From Pelosinus sp. UFO1 (GTDB lineage Bacteria; Bacillota; Negativicutes; DSM-13327): DNA of 64,000 nt. Where the stretch lies: contig NZ_CP008852.1 of NCBI RefSeq assembly GCF_000725345.1, positions 1,889,693 to 1,953,692 on the forward strand, given 5' to 3'. The notes beneath the pieces were generated by a model. The model was given only the letters and a program-made list of their open reading frames with translations, was not told the origin of the DNA and searched no databases. Each line of letters starts with the position of its first letter. Positions within the stretch are counted from its first letter, which is position 1. A program made the translations under genes and the position numbers. Shown here in pieces: positions 7,894 to 15,915 of the stretch.

Positions 7894-9963
7894 ATGCCAA
7901 ATTGGTCAGGAGGAATCCTTACAACCAAAGGCCAGGCACTACAGGCTAAAGTAGATGCAGGCCAAACAAAGCTTATAGTTACAAAAATGAAGGTCGGTTC
8001 TGGTGTCCTGCCTAACGGGCAAAATTTACAGAGTCTTAATGATTTAGTTGCTCCAGAAATGAATGTACCAATCAGTGCAGTTTTAGCAAATGCCAATATA
8101 TCCACTATTGTTGGTGTTATAACCAACGCAGGGTTAACCAATGGTTTTAATGTCCGAGAATTAGGGGTATATGCCCAAGATCCAATACTAGGGGAAATTC
8201 TATACGCGATAACAACTGATTCAGCCCCCGATTATTTACCCCCTGAAGGTGGAGCAGTCACAGTATCAAGTGAATTTAGTTATAATATAGTCGTTAGTAA
8301 TGCAGCCAATGTTACTGCAACAATAGATTTAAATGGGTTAGTAACTGTAAGTATTCTACAACTACATAAAAATGCACCCGTGCTTGACCATCCAGATAAC
8401 TCTGTCACTGATGCCAAAATCGGAAATCGCACTATAACCGATACAACAGCTCTTGCAGGCGCAGCTGGCACGCTTACTACCTTGCTGGGGCGTATCGGCA
8501 ATATGCTGAAAAGTATTACGGGTAAAGCAAATTGGTATACTGCGCCAGCTACTACGCTAGAGGCGGCCAAAGGCCATATGGACGCGCCAGCCCCGCATGC
8601 GGGACACGCGCCTAATGGCTATGGTTTAGGCGGGAGTGCGACTACCGTAGATGATTGCAATCTAGCCGTTTTGTGTGGCTTCTACTGGGTATCTGCTAGC
8701 GGTGCTAACATGCCTTCAGGACTTACCTTGGCGTCTTACTTATTTGTAGAAACGCTAGACTCTGGCAACCTAAAGCAAACACTATTTAGCAGGTCTAATG
8801 GCGCTATGTACACTAGGCAGAAGCTTTCTACTGTATGGCAGGCATGGCAGAAGCTAGCTACTTCCGACCAGATAACTACTTACGGTCTTGGGAGTGCGGC
8901 GTTAGCAATTGGAGACTGGAATAATTACAATGCTACAGGTTTTTACTTCGCTAATAATCTTACGAATGCGCCAGTATCAGGGGTTAATACCTGGTGTTGG
9001 GTTCAGACAATTAACTACAGTACTAACTATATATATCAGCAAGCTCACACTTTTGGGGCTAGTCCATGGGGCATAAGTTACGAAAGAACTTGTAACTTGG
9101 GAACATGGAGCGCGTGGAAACAGATTGCTACAATGGACTTAGTGGCCCCAGCAGGATTTGGGCTGGGGACTGCTTCCACTGTATTTACTGGGGACTACAA
9201 CAGCGTAACGGCTAACGGATTCTATAGAAGTAGTACGGTGGGACAGGCTAACGCCCCTTCGTCACTTTACGTTTATTTTGTAGAAGTTACGGGGTATAAC
9301 GGTGTTAATTACACCATACAAACCGCTACGAACTCCAGTACAGGAGAGGTACACACACGCGCGCAAATCGCGGGCGTTTGGTCGTCATGGAAGCAGATTG
9401 CTACAATGAACTTAGTAGCGCCAGCTGGGTATGGTTTAGGCGCAGGCGCCACGAGGTTGACCCCAGGCACAGACCTAGACACAGTGGCGGCAAACGGGTG
9501 GTACGACATAAATGCTGGAGTAAACACGCCTGGAAGCGGGATAGATAGCTGGTTTAAAGTCTTTGTTATTTGCGGGGGTGACACTAACTACGTAACCCAA
9601 AAGGCATATACAATGACCAGCGCTGTAAATTATGAATACACAAGGCAAAAAACCGCTGGCGTTTGGGGAGCATGGAAGAAAACTACTACCTCTGACGAGT
9701 CGGCGTATATAGTAGCCTCTGGTCGTGGCACAGGGTACTATTGGAGAAAGTGGAGCAATGGCGACGTCGAGCAGTGGGCTGTCGCTAACAGCTACAGTAA
9801 TAATACATTTCCAATAGCTTTCCCCACGGAAGTTACGCAAATTGTCGTAACTGGTTCTGTTGACTATAGTTTTGTTGATAAAACACAATTTTACTTAGGA
9901 GACACGAACATATCAGATAGTGGTAAACCAGCAACACGTACTTATATGGCAATAGGACATTAA
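7894..9963 (+). CDS. Phage tail fibre with four pyocin-knob-type repeats
   Basis: A 689-residue tail fibre. Residues 1-150 are the conserved N-terminal attachment domain (NWSGGILTTKGQALQAKVD, then NVRELGVYAQDP). After a linker, four repeats of about 90 residues start near 238, 328, 420 and 510, each opening YGLG or FGLG and closing with W-x-x-W-K/Q. These resemble pyocin-knob beta modules that display receptor-binding surfaces. The last 80 residues are a separate tip. The repeat part has noticeably more G+C and different codon use than the N-terminal part, which suggests fibre exchange. It precedes a likely fibre-associated gene. Confidence 0.85.
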   Translation: MPNWSGGILTTKGQALQAKVDAGQTKLIVTKMKVGSGVLPNGQNLQSLNDLVAPEMNVPISAVLANANISTIVGVITNAGLTNGFNVRELGVYAQDPILGEILYAITTDSAPDYLPPEGGAVTVSSEFSYNIVVSNAANVTATIDLNGLVTVSILQLHKNAPVLDHPDNSVTDAKIGNRTITDTTALAGAAGTLTTLLGRIGNMLKSITGKANWYTAPATTLEAAKGHMDAPAPHAGHAPNGYGLGGSATTVDDCNLAVLCGFYWVSASGANMPSGLTLASYLFVETLDSGNLKQTLFSRSNGAMYTRQKLSTVWQAWQKLATSDQITTYGLGSAALAIGDWNNYNATGFYFANNLTNAPVSGVNTWCWVQTINYSTNYIYQQAHTFGASPWGISYERTCNLGTWSAWKQIATMDLVAPAGFGLGTASTVFTGDYNSVTANGFYRSSTVGQANAPSSLYVYFVEVTGYNGVNYTIQTATNSSTGEVHTRAQIAGVWSSWKQIATMNLVAPAGYGLGAGATRLTPGTDLDTVAANGWYDINAGVNTPGSGIDSWFKVFVICGGDTNYVTQKAYTMTSAVNYEYTRQKTAGVWGAWKKTTTSDESAYIVASGRGTGYYWRKWSNGDVEQWAVANSYSNNTFPIAFPTEVTQIVVTGSVDYSFVDKTQFYLGDTNISDSGKPATRTYMAIGH

Positions 9964-9976
9964 GGAGGTAATAACT

Positions 9977-10519
9977 ATGTATTATTTACATTATGATGAG
10001 AGTACAGGTTTTATAGTCGCACCGTACCATTCTGCAGTTCACGGCAAAGAAATACCTCTGTATAATGCAGAACCACTCGTTACGAAGGTAGCAGAGGTAG
10101 ACGAAAATGGCAATACGGTTGTAGATAAAGACGGAAACCAGGTCATGAAAGAAATAATTCAGGATCCAGGTACTGTGCAAATAGGTACTACTTTAGACTT
10201 ATCAGCAATTCCTACACCGTACATTGAAATTACGGACTCGGAACACGACGACTGGATGCAAAACCAATCGACTAGAAAAATTGATATTGACACTAAAAAG
10301 TTGGTTGAATATACGCCTCCTGCACCTTCCGTGGAGGTAATTAGGCAAAATAAATTATCTGCCCTAGATGCCGAATATCAGCCACAATTTGCCGAACTAT
10401 CACAGGCTTTAGGTATGGCAATGTTGTCAGAGAATACCGATTTAATCACCAGTATTAAAGCTGATTATGCAGAACTAAAAACCGAATATGACACAAAGAG
10501 AGGTGAGATAGATGATTAA
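9977..10519 (+). CDS. Probable tail fibre assembly / accessory protein
   Basis: A 180-residue protein directly downstream of the fibre gene with AAGGAGG at good spacing. The N-terminal part has MYYLHYDESTGFIVAPY and a DENGNTVVDKDGNQV turn; the middle has YIEITDSEHDDWM, which resembles tail fibre assembly proteins (T(E/D)xEwxxW-type); the C-terminal 55 residues form a charged, probably coiled helix. Position and the SEHDDWM motif support a fibre accessory role, but I do not recognise a precise family. Confidence 0.55.
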   Translation: MYYLHYDESTGFIVAPYHSAVHGKEIPLYNAEPLVTKVAEVDENGNTVVDKDGNQVMKEIIQDPGTVQIGTTLDLSAIPTPYIEITDSEHDDWMQNQSTRKIDIDTKKLVEYTPPAPSVEVIRQNKLSALDAEYQPQFAELSQALGMAMLSENTDLITSIKADYAELKTEYDTKRGEIDD

Positions 10520-10592
10520 AAGATGCTTTGTGTGTGGAGCAAAAGAAAATGAGGGGAAATGTACAAATTCAGGTTGTAGTCGTAGTAAGTAG
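10512..10592 (+). CDS. 26-residue Cys-rich phage mini-protein
   Basis: ATG 10512 follows AGAGGTGAGAT and overlaps the end of the previous gene. The 26-codon product is MIKRCFVCGAKENEGKCTNS followed by GCSRSK. Its C-x-x-C and C-x4-C pairs could form a small zinc ribbon, like the tiny zinc-binding proteins coded after tail genes in other phages. A terminator follows directly. The strong ribosome site, overlap and Cys spacing argue that it is real; its function is unknown. Confidence 0.55.
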   Translation: MIKRCFVCGAKENEGKCTNSGCSRSK

Positions 10593-10618
10593 GAGCCTAG
10601 GGGCTCTATTTTTATTTT
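10593..10618 (+). terminator. Terminator of the tail operon
   Basis: GAGCC-TAGG-GGCTC hairpin followed by a T-rich run, right after the 26-residue gene. Confidence 0.75.
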
Positions 10619-10718
10619 TACCTATCTTATCCGGCTGAATTTGTACGGAATAAATAGGCGTTTATTTTGTAGCAAATTTTGAATGTAAGTATGTAGATAG
10701 AATTTTGGGGGTGGGGTA

Positions 10719-10976
10719 TTGGATTTTCAGCGTGAAGTATTAGATCGTATGATTATATTAGAAACAAAAATGGACGTAGTAATAAGTGGTTGTCCTACGT
10801 GCAAAGCCAAAGTGGATGCAAATGAAATAGCACTTACAAAGAATATTGAAAGTACTAAATCAGCTCATCACCGAATTGATGAGGTATACAAAACGGCGGG
10901 GTACATTTCAGCTGGTATTGGGCTAGTTTTACAGGTTATAGCCTTCGCTTTACAAAATTTTAAAGGGGTGCATTAA
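10719..10976 (+). CDS. XhlA-like phage lysis-associated membrane protein
   Basis: An 85-residue protein with an N-terminal helical, probably coiled part (residues 1-60) and one C-terminal transmembrane segment (about 62-80, AGYISAGIGLVLQVIAFAL). This layout fits the XhlA / haemolysin family that works with holins in PBSX-like prophages. It starts with TTG after GGGGGTGGGG and ends directly at the ATG of the next gene. A CPTCK pair near residue 27 is unusual. Confidence 0.7.
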   Translation: MDFQREVLDRMIILETKMDVVISGCPTCKAKVDANEIALTKNIESTKSAHHRIDEVYKTAGYISAGIGLVLQVIAFALQNFKGVH

Positions 10977-11315
10977 ATGACAAACGAATACCAAATTGCA
11001 TTATGTGGCGCTGGGGTAATCCTAGTGGCTAATATTTTAGCCATGGGGCTGTTTGTGATGTATGTAAGATTGCAGGATGGTCCGTTACGCGAAGCGGTCA
11101 AGAGCACCATTTATGAGCTGGACAGGTTTGCCGATAATATGGAAAACGCTGAAAAACGCAGATCTGCAATCCAGCAAATCAATGAAATATTAGGCTGGCG
11201 ACGTATTTTAGTACCCGGAGCGTTCATAGGATGGATTATCGACGCGGAGGTGGCCGCCGTCCGTAAGATGCAGAAAGCGGCAGGAACACCTGATTTATAC
11301 AACGAGGAGGAATAG
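10977..11315 (+). CDS. Phage holin
   Basis: A 112-residue protein with one strong N-terminal transmembrane segment (about residues 8-32, IALCGAGVILVANILAMGLF) and a charged helical C-terminal part. Size, topology and position between an XhlA-like gene and the endolysin support a phage LL-H-type holin that opens the inner membrane for lysis. The start follows the preceding stop with AAGGGGTG upstream. The holin subfamily is not certain. Confidence 0.65.
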   Translation: MTNEYQIALCGAGVILVANILAMGLFVMYVRLQDGPLREAVKSTIYELDRFADNMENAEKRRSAIQQINEILGWRRILVPGAFIGWIIDAEVAAVRKMQKAAGTPDLYNEEE

Positions 11316-11318
11316 ATA

Positions 11319-11882
11319 ATGATAAAAGGTATTGACGTATCCCATCATAACGGTGTGGTCGATTGGCAGGCGGTGGCTGCTGCTGGAATTGAATTCGCGA
11401 TCATCCGCAGCTCCTACGGTCTGCAATCAAAGGATGGAATGTTCGAGCAGAATGTAATCGGCGCTAAAGCTGCCGGTCTGAAAGTTGGCGCTTATCACTA
11501 CTCGTATGCTTTGAGCGTCGAAGATGCAATACATGAAGCAAAAAATTGCCGGGAGGCAATAGACAGTACAGGACAACTATTAGAATTACCAGTGTTCTTT
11601 GACATGGAAGATGCGGACGGCTATAAACGGCGTAAAGGCTTTGCATTTAACCCGGTAGAAATTACAGCCATGTGCAAAACGTTTATTTGCAATATAGGTC
11701 TAGACTGCGGCATTTACGCCTCTTACTCCTGGCTGACTGATTATATTGACTGGCGTAGTATTGGTTGTGCCGTATGGAATGCCCAATGGAGCCAGAGCGA
11801 CGATATTAAAGGTTATATGTGGCAGTATACTGATAAACTGGAAATTGGCGGAAAACTATTTGATGGAAATATCAAGTATTAG
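11319..11882 (+). CDS. Endolysin, glycoside hydrolase family 25 (lysozyme)
   Basis: A 187-residue single-domain N-acetylmuramidase of the GH25 (Chalaropsis-type) fold. Catalytic features are GIDVSHHNGVVDW at the N-terminus, the FAIIRSSYG strand, and FFDMEDAD holding the D-x-E active-site acids near residues 92-96. YASYSWL and the final WQYTD are also family marks. There is no separate wall-binding domain or signal peptide, so release depends on the holin. AGGAGG lies upstream. Confidence 0.95.
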   Translation: MIKGIDVSHHNGVVDWQAVAAAGIEFAIIRSSYGLQSKDGMFEQNVIGAKAAGLKVGAYHYSYALSVEDAIHEAKNCREAIDSTGQLLELPVFFDMEDADGYKRRKGFAFNPVEITAMCKTFICNIGLDCGIYASYSWLTDYIDWRSIGCAVWNAQWSQSDDIKGYMWQYTDKLEIGGKLFDGNIKY

Positions 11883-11893
11883 GTGGTGATAAA

Positions 11894-12433
11894 ATGGCAT
11901 TTGTAAAAAGTAACTGGAAGTATCTTTTAGGACTAGCAGCAATGCTAGTTCTGCTTTTTTTCGGGCATCAAGAATACCGCGACTGGAAGCAGCATATCCT
12001 GCAGGAAAAACAAGTCAAATCTGCTGATCCCTTCGTACTGCCTCCCCAGGTTATTCATACGACAACGGAAACAATCCGGGAAGTAGCCGTACAACCTCCC
12101 AGTCAAGAAGGAGCTATCTTACAGTTTGTAGAACGGCAAGGCAAAGTTATTGCTATTGTAAATGGTCAAGAGGTTGAAGTGCCCAATGTATCCGGTCAGT
12201 CTGACGTTAAAATAGGTGAGAATGGTGAGCTTAGATTTTCTACATCGTCTACTACTAAAATAGATGTAACAGACATGGCAAATGCTCAAGCACGTTTGAT
12301 TGCTAATCAAGAATTAGAGAAACAGGCCAAAGTGCACAAGCAGGAAATGGACAAAGAAAAATCTTCGCGACAGAAAGAACGTATTGGATGGATACTTGGC
12401 ACTGCTGCTGGAGGATATTTGTTAACACGTTAA
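11894..12433 (+). CDS. Membrane-anchored phage protein of unknown function
   Basis: A 179-residue protein with an N-terminal transmembrane anchor (about residues 9-25), a mid region with Pro-rich PFVLPPQVIHTTTETIREV, a likely beta part, a charged helix (145-165) and a short hydrophobic end (IGWILGTAAGGYLL). It is the last gene of the lysis cassette, just before a terminator. In a host with an outer membrane a spanin role is conceivable, but there is no lipobox and no clear spanin match, so this is only context. Confidence 0.5.
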   Translation: MAFVKSNWKYLLGLAAMLVLLFFGHQEYRDWKQHILQEKQVKSADPFVLPPQVIHTTTETIREVAVQPPSQEGAILQFVERQGKVIAIVNGQEVEVPNVSGQSDVKIGENGELRFSTSSTTKIDVTDMANAQARLIANQELEKQAKVHKQEMDKEKSSRQKERIGWILGTAAGGYLLTR

Positions 12434-12440
12434 AAGATAT

Positions 12441-12480
12441 AGCCGTCTACCTTTAACTAGGTGGACGGCTCTTTTATTTT
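12441..12480 (+). terminator. Terminator of the lysis cassette
   Basis: AGCCGTC...GACGGCT hairpin followed by CTTTTATTTT, 7 bases after the last lysis-cassette gene. Confidence 0.85.
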
Positions 12481-12670
12481 GTACCTATCTAAAATTAGGT
12501 ATATGTATGGATAAAGAGTGAGAAATAAATTTGCATTCCCTAGTTGAATTTATAGTTACTAAGGAATGTGTATTAGTGAAAGCCGATATACAGGATACAC
12601 ACATTGAAAATAAGAGGTCCTTGGCTATGTTGGTGATAAGAAATATTAATTTAATTTGGAGGAATGAAAA

Positions 12671-13741
12671 ATGGCTTATAATTCAAATTTACCTATGGAC
12701 AATACTTCGGATATCAGAGAAAATTTTAGAGCGTTAAAGGATGATAAGATTGTTGCGGCTGCTACAGCTATTACTGCAGATACTGCTGTAAAATTAGCAA
12801 ATGCGAGGAAGATATCTCTTGATGGTGATGCAACAGGTAGTACAAGCTTTGATGGTTCTGCAGATGTGACTATTACCGTGGATGTACTTACTGCAGATAC
12901 ATCAGCTCAGTGTACTGGTAATGCAGCTACTGCTACAAAGTTAGAGACTGCAAGGAAAATTAATGGAGTATACTTTGATGGTACAGCAGATATTACAATT
13001 ACTCAACTAAATGGAAAAGATATTGCTACAACAGATCAGATTCCAACAAGTTTACCTGCAAATGGTGGGGATGCGGATACGGTAGACGGGAAGCATGCTG
13101 TGGACTTTGCACCAGCAGGATATGTTCCACCAAATGCTACTGAAACTACAGATGGCTCAATGAGTGCTGCTGATAAAGCAAAGCTTGACAGTATTGAAGC
13201 GGGAGCTCAAGTTAATCAAAATGCTTTTTCTAATGTAGTAGTGAATGGTACAACTATCCATGCCGATAGTCAAGCCGACACCATCGAATTAGTAGGAGGC
13301 ACAAATATTGCGTTAACAGCGGATGCAACGAGTGAAAAAGTAACGATTGCAGTTACTGGGAAAGTAGCAAGTGCGGCACAGGCTGATACGGCAACTAATG
13401 CAATAAGTGCTGGTAATGCAGATACACTTGATGGACATCATTGGAGTGAGGTTCAAGCTGCAATTGCAAATAATAATTTTGATGCTGGTCATAGTTTTAA
13501 TATTAATGGTTATCAAAAGTTTGGGAGTGGCTTGGTTATGCAATGGGGTTCATGGTCAGGAGCTACACCAACGACTGTTAGTTTCCCAATACCTTTCCCA
13601 AGGGCTTGTTTCTCGGTCTCAATTGATAATACTAGTGGTGGCAGTTATTCACTTAGCGGCATCAATATTACAACTAAAACCTTTGATAATTCTTATCCTG
13701 GAATGTTATTTCCCGCTAGTTGGATTGCTTTTGGATATTAA
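12671..13741 (+). CDS. Second phage tail fibre-like protein (receptor-binding tip)
   Basis: A 356-residue fibre protein placed after the lysis genes as its own unit. It has fibre repeats (two ADTLDGHH / ADTVDGKH-type motifs, KLANARKISLDGDATG and KLETARKINGVYFDG) and a C-terminal domain starting GYQKFGSGLVMQWGSW, typical of gp53-like tips of side tail fibres. GGAGG lies at good distance from ATG 12671. It could be an alternative receptor-binding protein or a fusion partner for fibre switching. Terminators stand on both sides. Confidence 0.75.
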   Translation: MAYNSNLPMDNTSDIRENFRALKDDKIVAAATAITADTAVKLANARKISLDGDATGSTSFDGSADVTITVDVLTADTSAQCTGNAATATKLETARKINGVYFDGTADITITQLNGKDIATTDQIPTSLPANGGDADTVDGKHAVDFAPAGYVPPNATETTDGSMSAADKAKLDSIEAGAQVNQNAFSNVVVNGTTIHADSQADTIELVGGTNIALTADATSEKVTIAVTGKVASAAQADTATNAISAGNADTLDGHHWSEVQAAIANNNFDAGHSFNINGYQKFGSGLVMQWGSWSGATPTTVSFPIPFPRACFSVSIDNTSGGSYSLSGINITTKTFDNSYPGMLFPASWIAFGY

Positions 13742-13780
13742 AAATATGCAAACAGATTAATTACTGGTTTATCCACATAA

Positions 13781-13820
13781 GCCCCGTCTTACCTTAATTG
13801 GTAGGGCGGTGCTTTTTTAT
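13781..13820 (+). terminator. Terminator after second fibre gene
   Basis: GCCCCGTCTTACC / GGTAGGGCGGTGC hairpin with one mismatch and G-T pairs, followed by TTTTTTAT. Confidence 0.75.
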
Positions 13821-13889
13821 TTAGTAGTCATATAATCGTCATCGATTGCATAGAATGTATCTATCTGTGTTATGAGGAGGTTTAATAAT

Positions 13890-13973
13890 ATGTTAGTTTT
13901 ATATGGATTAGTGACTATTGGTGTAGTCACTATGAGTTTATTGGTAAGCATGTTTAATCGGCTTCCACAATAA
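13890..13973 (+). CDS. 27-residue hydrophobic small protein
   Basis: ATG 13890 follows GAGGAGG at 9 bases. The product starts MLVLYGLVTIGVVTMSLLVS and ends MFNRLPQ, a single membrane span with a short tail. It stands alone between two terminators in the prophage cargo zone. Such small membrane proteins are sometimes type I toxins, but no antisense RNA signal was obvious here. Confidence 0.5.
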   Translation: MLVLYGLVTIGVVTMSLLVSMFNRLPQ

Positions 13974-13983
13974 ACTCATGTTT

Positions 13984-14020
13984 AGCCGTCTTGCTCTTAA
14001 TGAGTGAGGCGACTTTTGTT
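13984..14020 (+). terminator. Terminator after 27-residue gene
   Basis: AGCCGTCTTGCTC / GAGTGAGGCGACT hairpin followed by TTTGTTATTTT. Confidence 0.7.
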
Positions 14021-14073
14021 ATTTTCCAACAACTACTACTTGCCTTCCGCCTCAGAAAATCTTACAATAAAAA

Positions 14074-14087
14074 CAAACATATGTTCG
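14074..14087 (+). promoter_or_regulatory. LexA (SOS) operator candidate
   Basis: CAAACATATGTTCG differs at one base from the Gram-positive LexA box CGAACATATGTTCG. It lies 16 bases before the ATG of the 79-residue gene at 14103, so LexA would block its expression. Confidence 0.65.
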
Positions 14088-14102
14088 TTTTAGAGGTGAA
14101 GT

Positions 14103-14342
14103 ATGAGCAATTACAAGGTTTTTGTGGAAGTAACAGCAAAACACGATATACGGGGCAACATCCGTCCATTATCAATAAAATGGGAAGATGGGCGGGTATT
14201 TGAAGTTGATCGCCTCCTAGATGTACGACAAGCCGCATCTTTAAAAGCTGGTGGCATGGGAATGCGGTATACTTGCAGGATATGTAATAAGCAAGTCTAT
14301 TTGTTTTGTGATCAGGGAAAATGGTTTATGGAACGGAAATAG
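14103..14342 (+). CDS. Small protein with a C-x-x-C motif, probably SOS-regulated
   Basis: A 79-residue protein opening MSNYKVFVEVTAKHDIRGNI, with a beta-rich look, a DVRQAASLKAGGMGMRYTCR stretch, and TCRICNKQVYLFCDQGKWF near the end (C-x-x-C plus a third Cys). I believe small proteins of this type occur beside Y-family DNA polymerase genes in Firmicutes, but I cannot verify that here. AGAGGTGAA is upstream. The near-perfect LexA box suggests induction together with the prophage or with DNA damage. Confidence 0.6.
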   Translation: MSNYKVFVEVTAKHDIRGNIRPLSIKWEDGRVFEVDRLLDVRQAASLKAGGMGMRYTCRICNKQVYLFCDQGKWFMERK

Positions 14343-14381
14343 CCTATATTTTATATCGTATAAATATATTTATTACATAGA

Positions 14382-14415
14382 AGCCGCCTTACTCGCTTGA
14401 GTGAGACGGCTTTTT
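14382..14415 (+). terminator. Terminator after the LexA-box gene
   Basis: AGCCGCCTTACTC / GAGTGAGACGGCT hairpin followed by TTTTTGATTT. Confidence 0.85.
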
Positions 14416-14524
14416 GATTTTATACCTATCTAAAAGTATGGTGAGTTTTTGTTGTTTGAGGAACTTATTCAATCCAAATTTATATAATAATATAGAATAC
14501 TTTCATAATAAAAAAAGGATTGGA

Positions 14525-15301
14525 ATGAAAATGAGCGAAACTAAAGATATTTTGCCTTATCTTGAATTTCATTTAACAGATCACTGTAATTTAAATTGCA
14601 AAGGGTGCAATCATTTTTCCTCAATTGCAAACGAAAACTACTTAAGTATGGAATCCTTTCTTAAAGATATGAAAAGATTATCTGAAATTTTCTTAAACAT
14701 TACTAAAATTAGAATAATGGGCGGGGAGCCTTTACTCCATCCACTCATTACAAAGTTTGTTCAAGAAACACGTCGTTTTTTCCCTTACAGCGTGATTTCA
14801 GTTGCAACGAATGGAATTTTATTACCTGCAATGGATGTTCATTTTTATAATTGTTTATTTGAAGATAATATCATATTGGATGTATCGATTTATCCTATTA
14901 CAGAAAAACAGATGGTAACTTATCTTGATTTGCCAATACAGCGTAGGATTCCTATTCGGTTTACGAAGGTTAGAAAGTTTTGTAAATCAATAAATGCTTT
15001 GGGCAACTCAGATGCGTTAAGCATGTATATTCAATGCTGGGTAAGAACTTGCACCTTTTTACGGGAGGGTAAAATTTATCATTGTTGTTTACCCGCTTTA
15101 TCTGACATTATCAACCAGAAGTTTAATTTAGCAATACCGAATATAGGTATAGATATACATGAAGATATTTCAGGTTCAGAGATATTGAACTTTATTAGCA
15201 AGCCGTCGCCAGTATGTTCTTACTGTAGCAAAACTGAATGGTTTCCTTGGGAACAATCTAATCAACAGAAAAATGAATGGTTAACATGTAGTGATAAATG
15301 A
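14525..15301 (+). CDS. Radical SAM protein, prophage cargo
   Basis: A 258-residue radical SAM enzyme. HLTDHCNLNCKGCNHFS near residue 15 holds the C-x3-C-x2-C that binds the 4Fe-4S cluster, and RIMGGEPLLHP is the usual GGEP motif for S-adenosylmethionine. Further cysteines, including CWVRTCTFL, HCCLP and CSYCSKTEWFPWE near the end, look like a second cluster site of the SPASM/Twitch type. The frame is open upstream, but the ATG at 14525 after AAAGGATTGG fits best. It sits between phage terminators and the attachment site, so it is cargo. The substrate is unknown. Confidence 0.75.
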   Translation: MKMSETKDILPYLEFHLTDHCNLNCKGCNHFSSIANENYLSMESFLKDMKRLSEIFLNITKIRIMGGEPLLHPLITKFVQETRRFFPYSVISVATNGILLPAMDVHFYNCLFEDNIILDVSIYPITEKQMVTYLDLPIQRRIPIRFTKVRKFCKSINALGNSDALSMYIQCWVRTCTFLREGKIYHCCLPALSDIINQKFNLAIPNIGIDIHEDISGSEILNFISKPSPVCSYCSKTEWFPWEQSNQQKNEWLTCSDK

Positions 15302-15389
15302 AATATTTCCAGCACACCTTCGATAGAGGGAATGGGATGAGTGTACTAACTAGCAGCAGAATAATACATGGAACGGAAATAGGAAAAAA

Positions 15390-15415
15390 TCCCTATATGA
15401 TTAGGGAGTTTTTTT
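15390..15415 (+). terminator. Terminator after radical SAM gene
   Basis: TCCCTA-TATGAT-TAGGGA hairpin followed by a run of eight T after one G. Confidence 0.8.
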
Positions 15416-15680
15416 ACGCTGTTTTCTTAGATTTACGTGGAGTTTTCTTCTTCTCGTTTGCCTTTGAGGCCGCCTTGGTAGATGCAATACTTGCTTCTAA
15501 GGCTGCCATTAAATCCATATAATGAGGCGCAGTATCAGTAGTGTTAATGATTTCCTCATTAACAGCTTTATCTTCAATCATTTTGATAACTTGCTTTTGA
15601 TATTCGTTTTCATACTTAGTTGGATCAAATTTTGTAATTAGGGTGTCGATAAGAGTTTTGTATTTTGAACGGTTAAACAT
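15414..15680 (-). pseudogene. C-terminal remnant of a Ku DNA end-binding protein
   Basis: The 88 residues from ATG 15680 match only the last part of bacterial Ku: LIDTLITKFDPTKYENEYQK, then VIKMIEDKAVNEEI, then DLMAALEASI and a basic tail ending PRKSKKTA. In Ku this segment follows the core beta-barrel and contributes to LigD contact. The barrel domain is absent, and upstream frames look like non-coding DNA. It lies inside the prophage next to the attachment site, so it is either a decayed phage Ku or host DNA picked up by the phage. Confidence 0.7.
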
Positions 15681-15699
15681 AATATTAATTCCTTTACAT

Positions 15700-15731
15700 A
15701 TGACCTCTTCGGAATCCACCGAAGAGGTCAT
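15700..15731. repeat. 13-base perfect inverted repeat
   Basis: ATGACCTCTTCGG, six-base loop, then CCGAAGAGGTCAT. It lies just upstream of the Ku remnant. No T-run follows on either strand, so it is not a standard terminator; an operator or an integration-related site is possible. Confidence 0.6.
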
Positions 15732-15915
15732 ACAACGAAAAAGCTGCCCCTTATTCTGCACCTTACGGTGTGAAAAAAGGGGGAAAGTACTGCTTAAAAC
15801 TGCAAAAAACTTTGTAAAAATGAAAGAGTAAAAACATCTAGATGTGCTGAATTTACTGGGTTTCGGAGGTTCTGTGGATAGAGAGATTTTAATTGGGAAA
15901 ATGGTAAAAATGACG

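Noticed and set aside
11894-12433. Calling the last lysis-cassette gene a spanin
   Set aside because: No lipobox, no partner gene and no clear Rz-like pattern; position alone is not enough.
12531-12737. 68-residue open frame before the second fibre gene
   Set aside because: It starts with TTG without a ribosome site and overlaps the fibre start; its composition is non-coding.
15298-15522. 74-residue frame overlapping the end of the radical SAM gene (ATGA)
   Set aside because: It runs through the terminator at 15390 and antisense to the Ku remnant.
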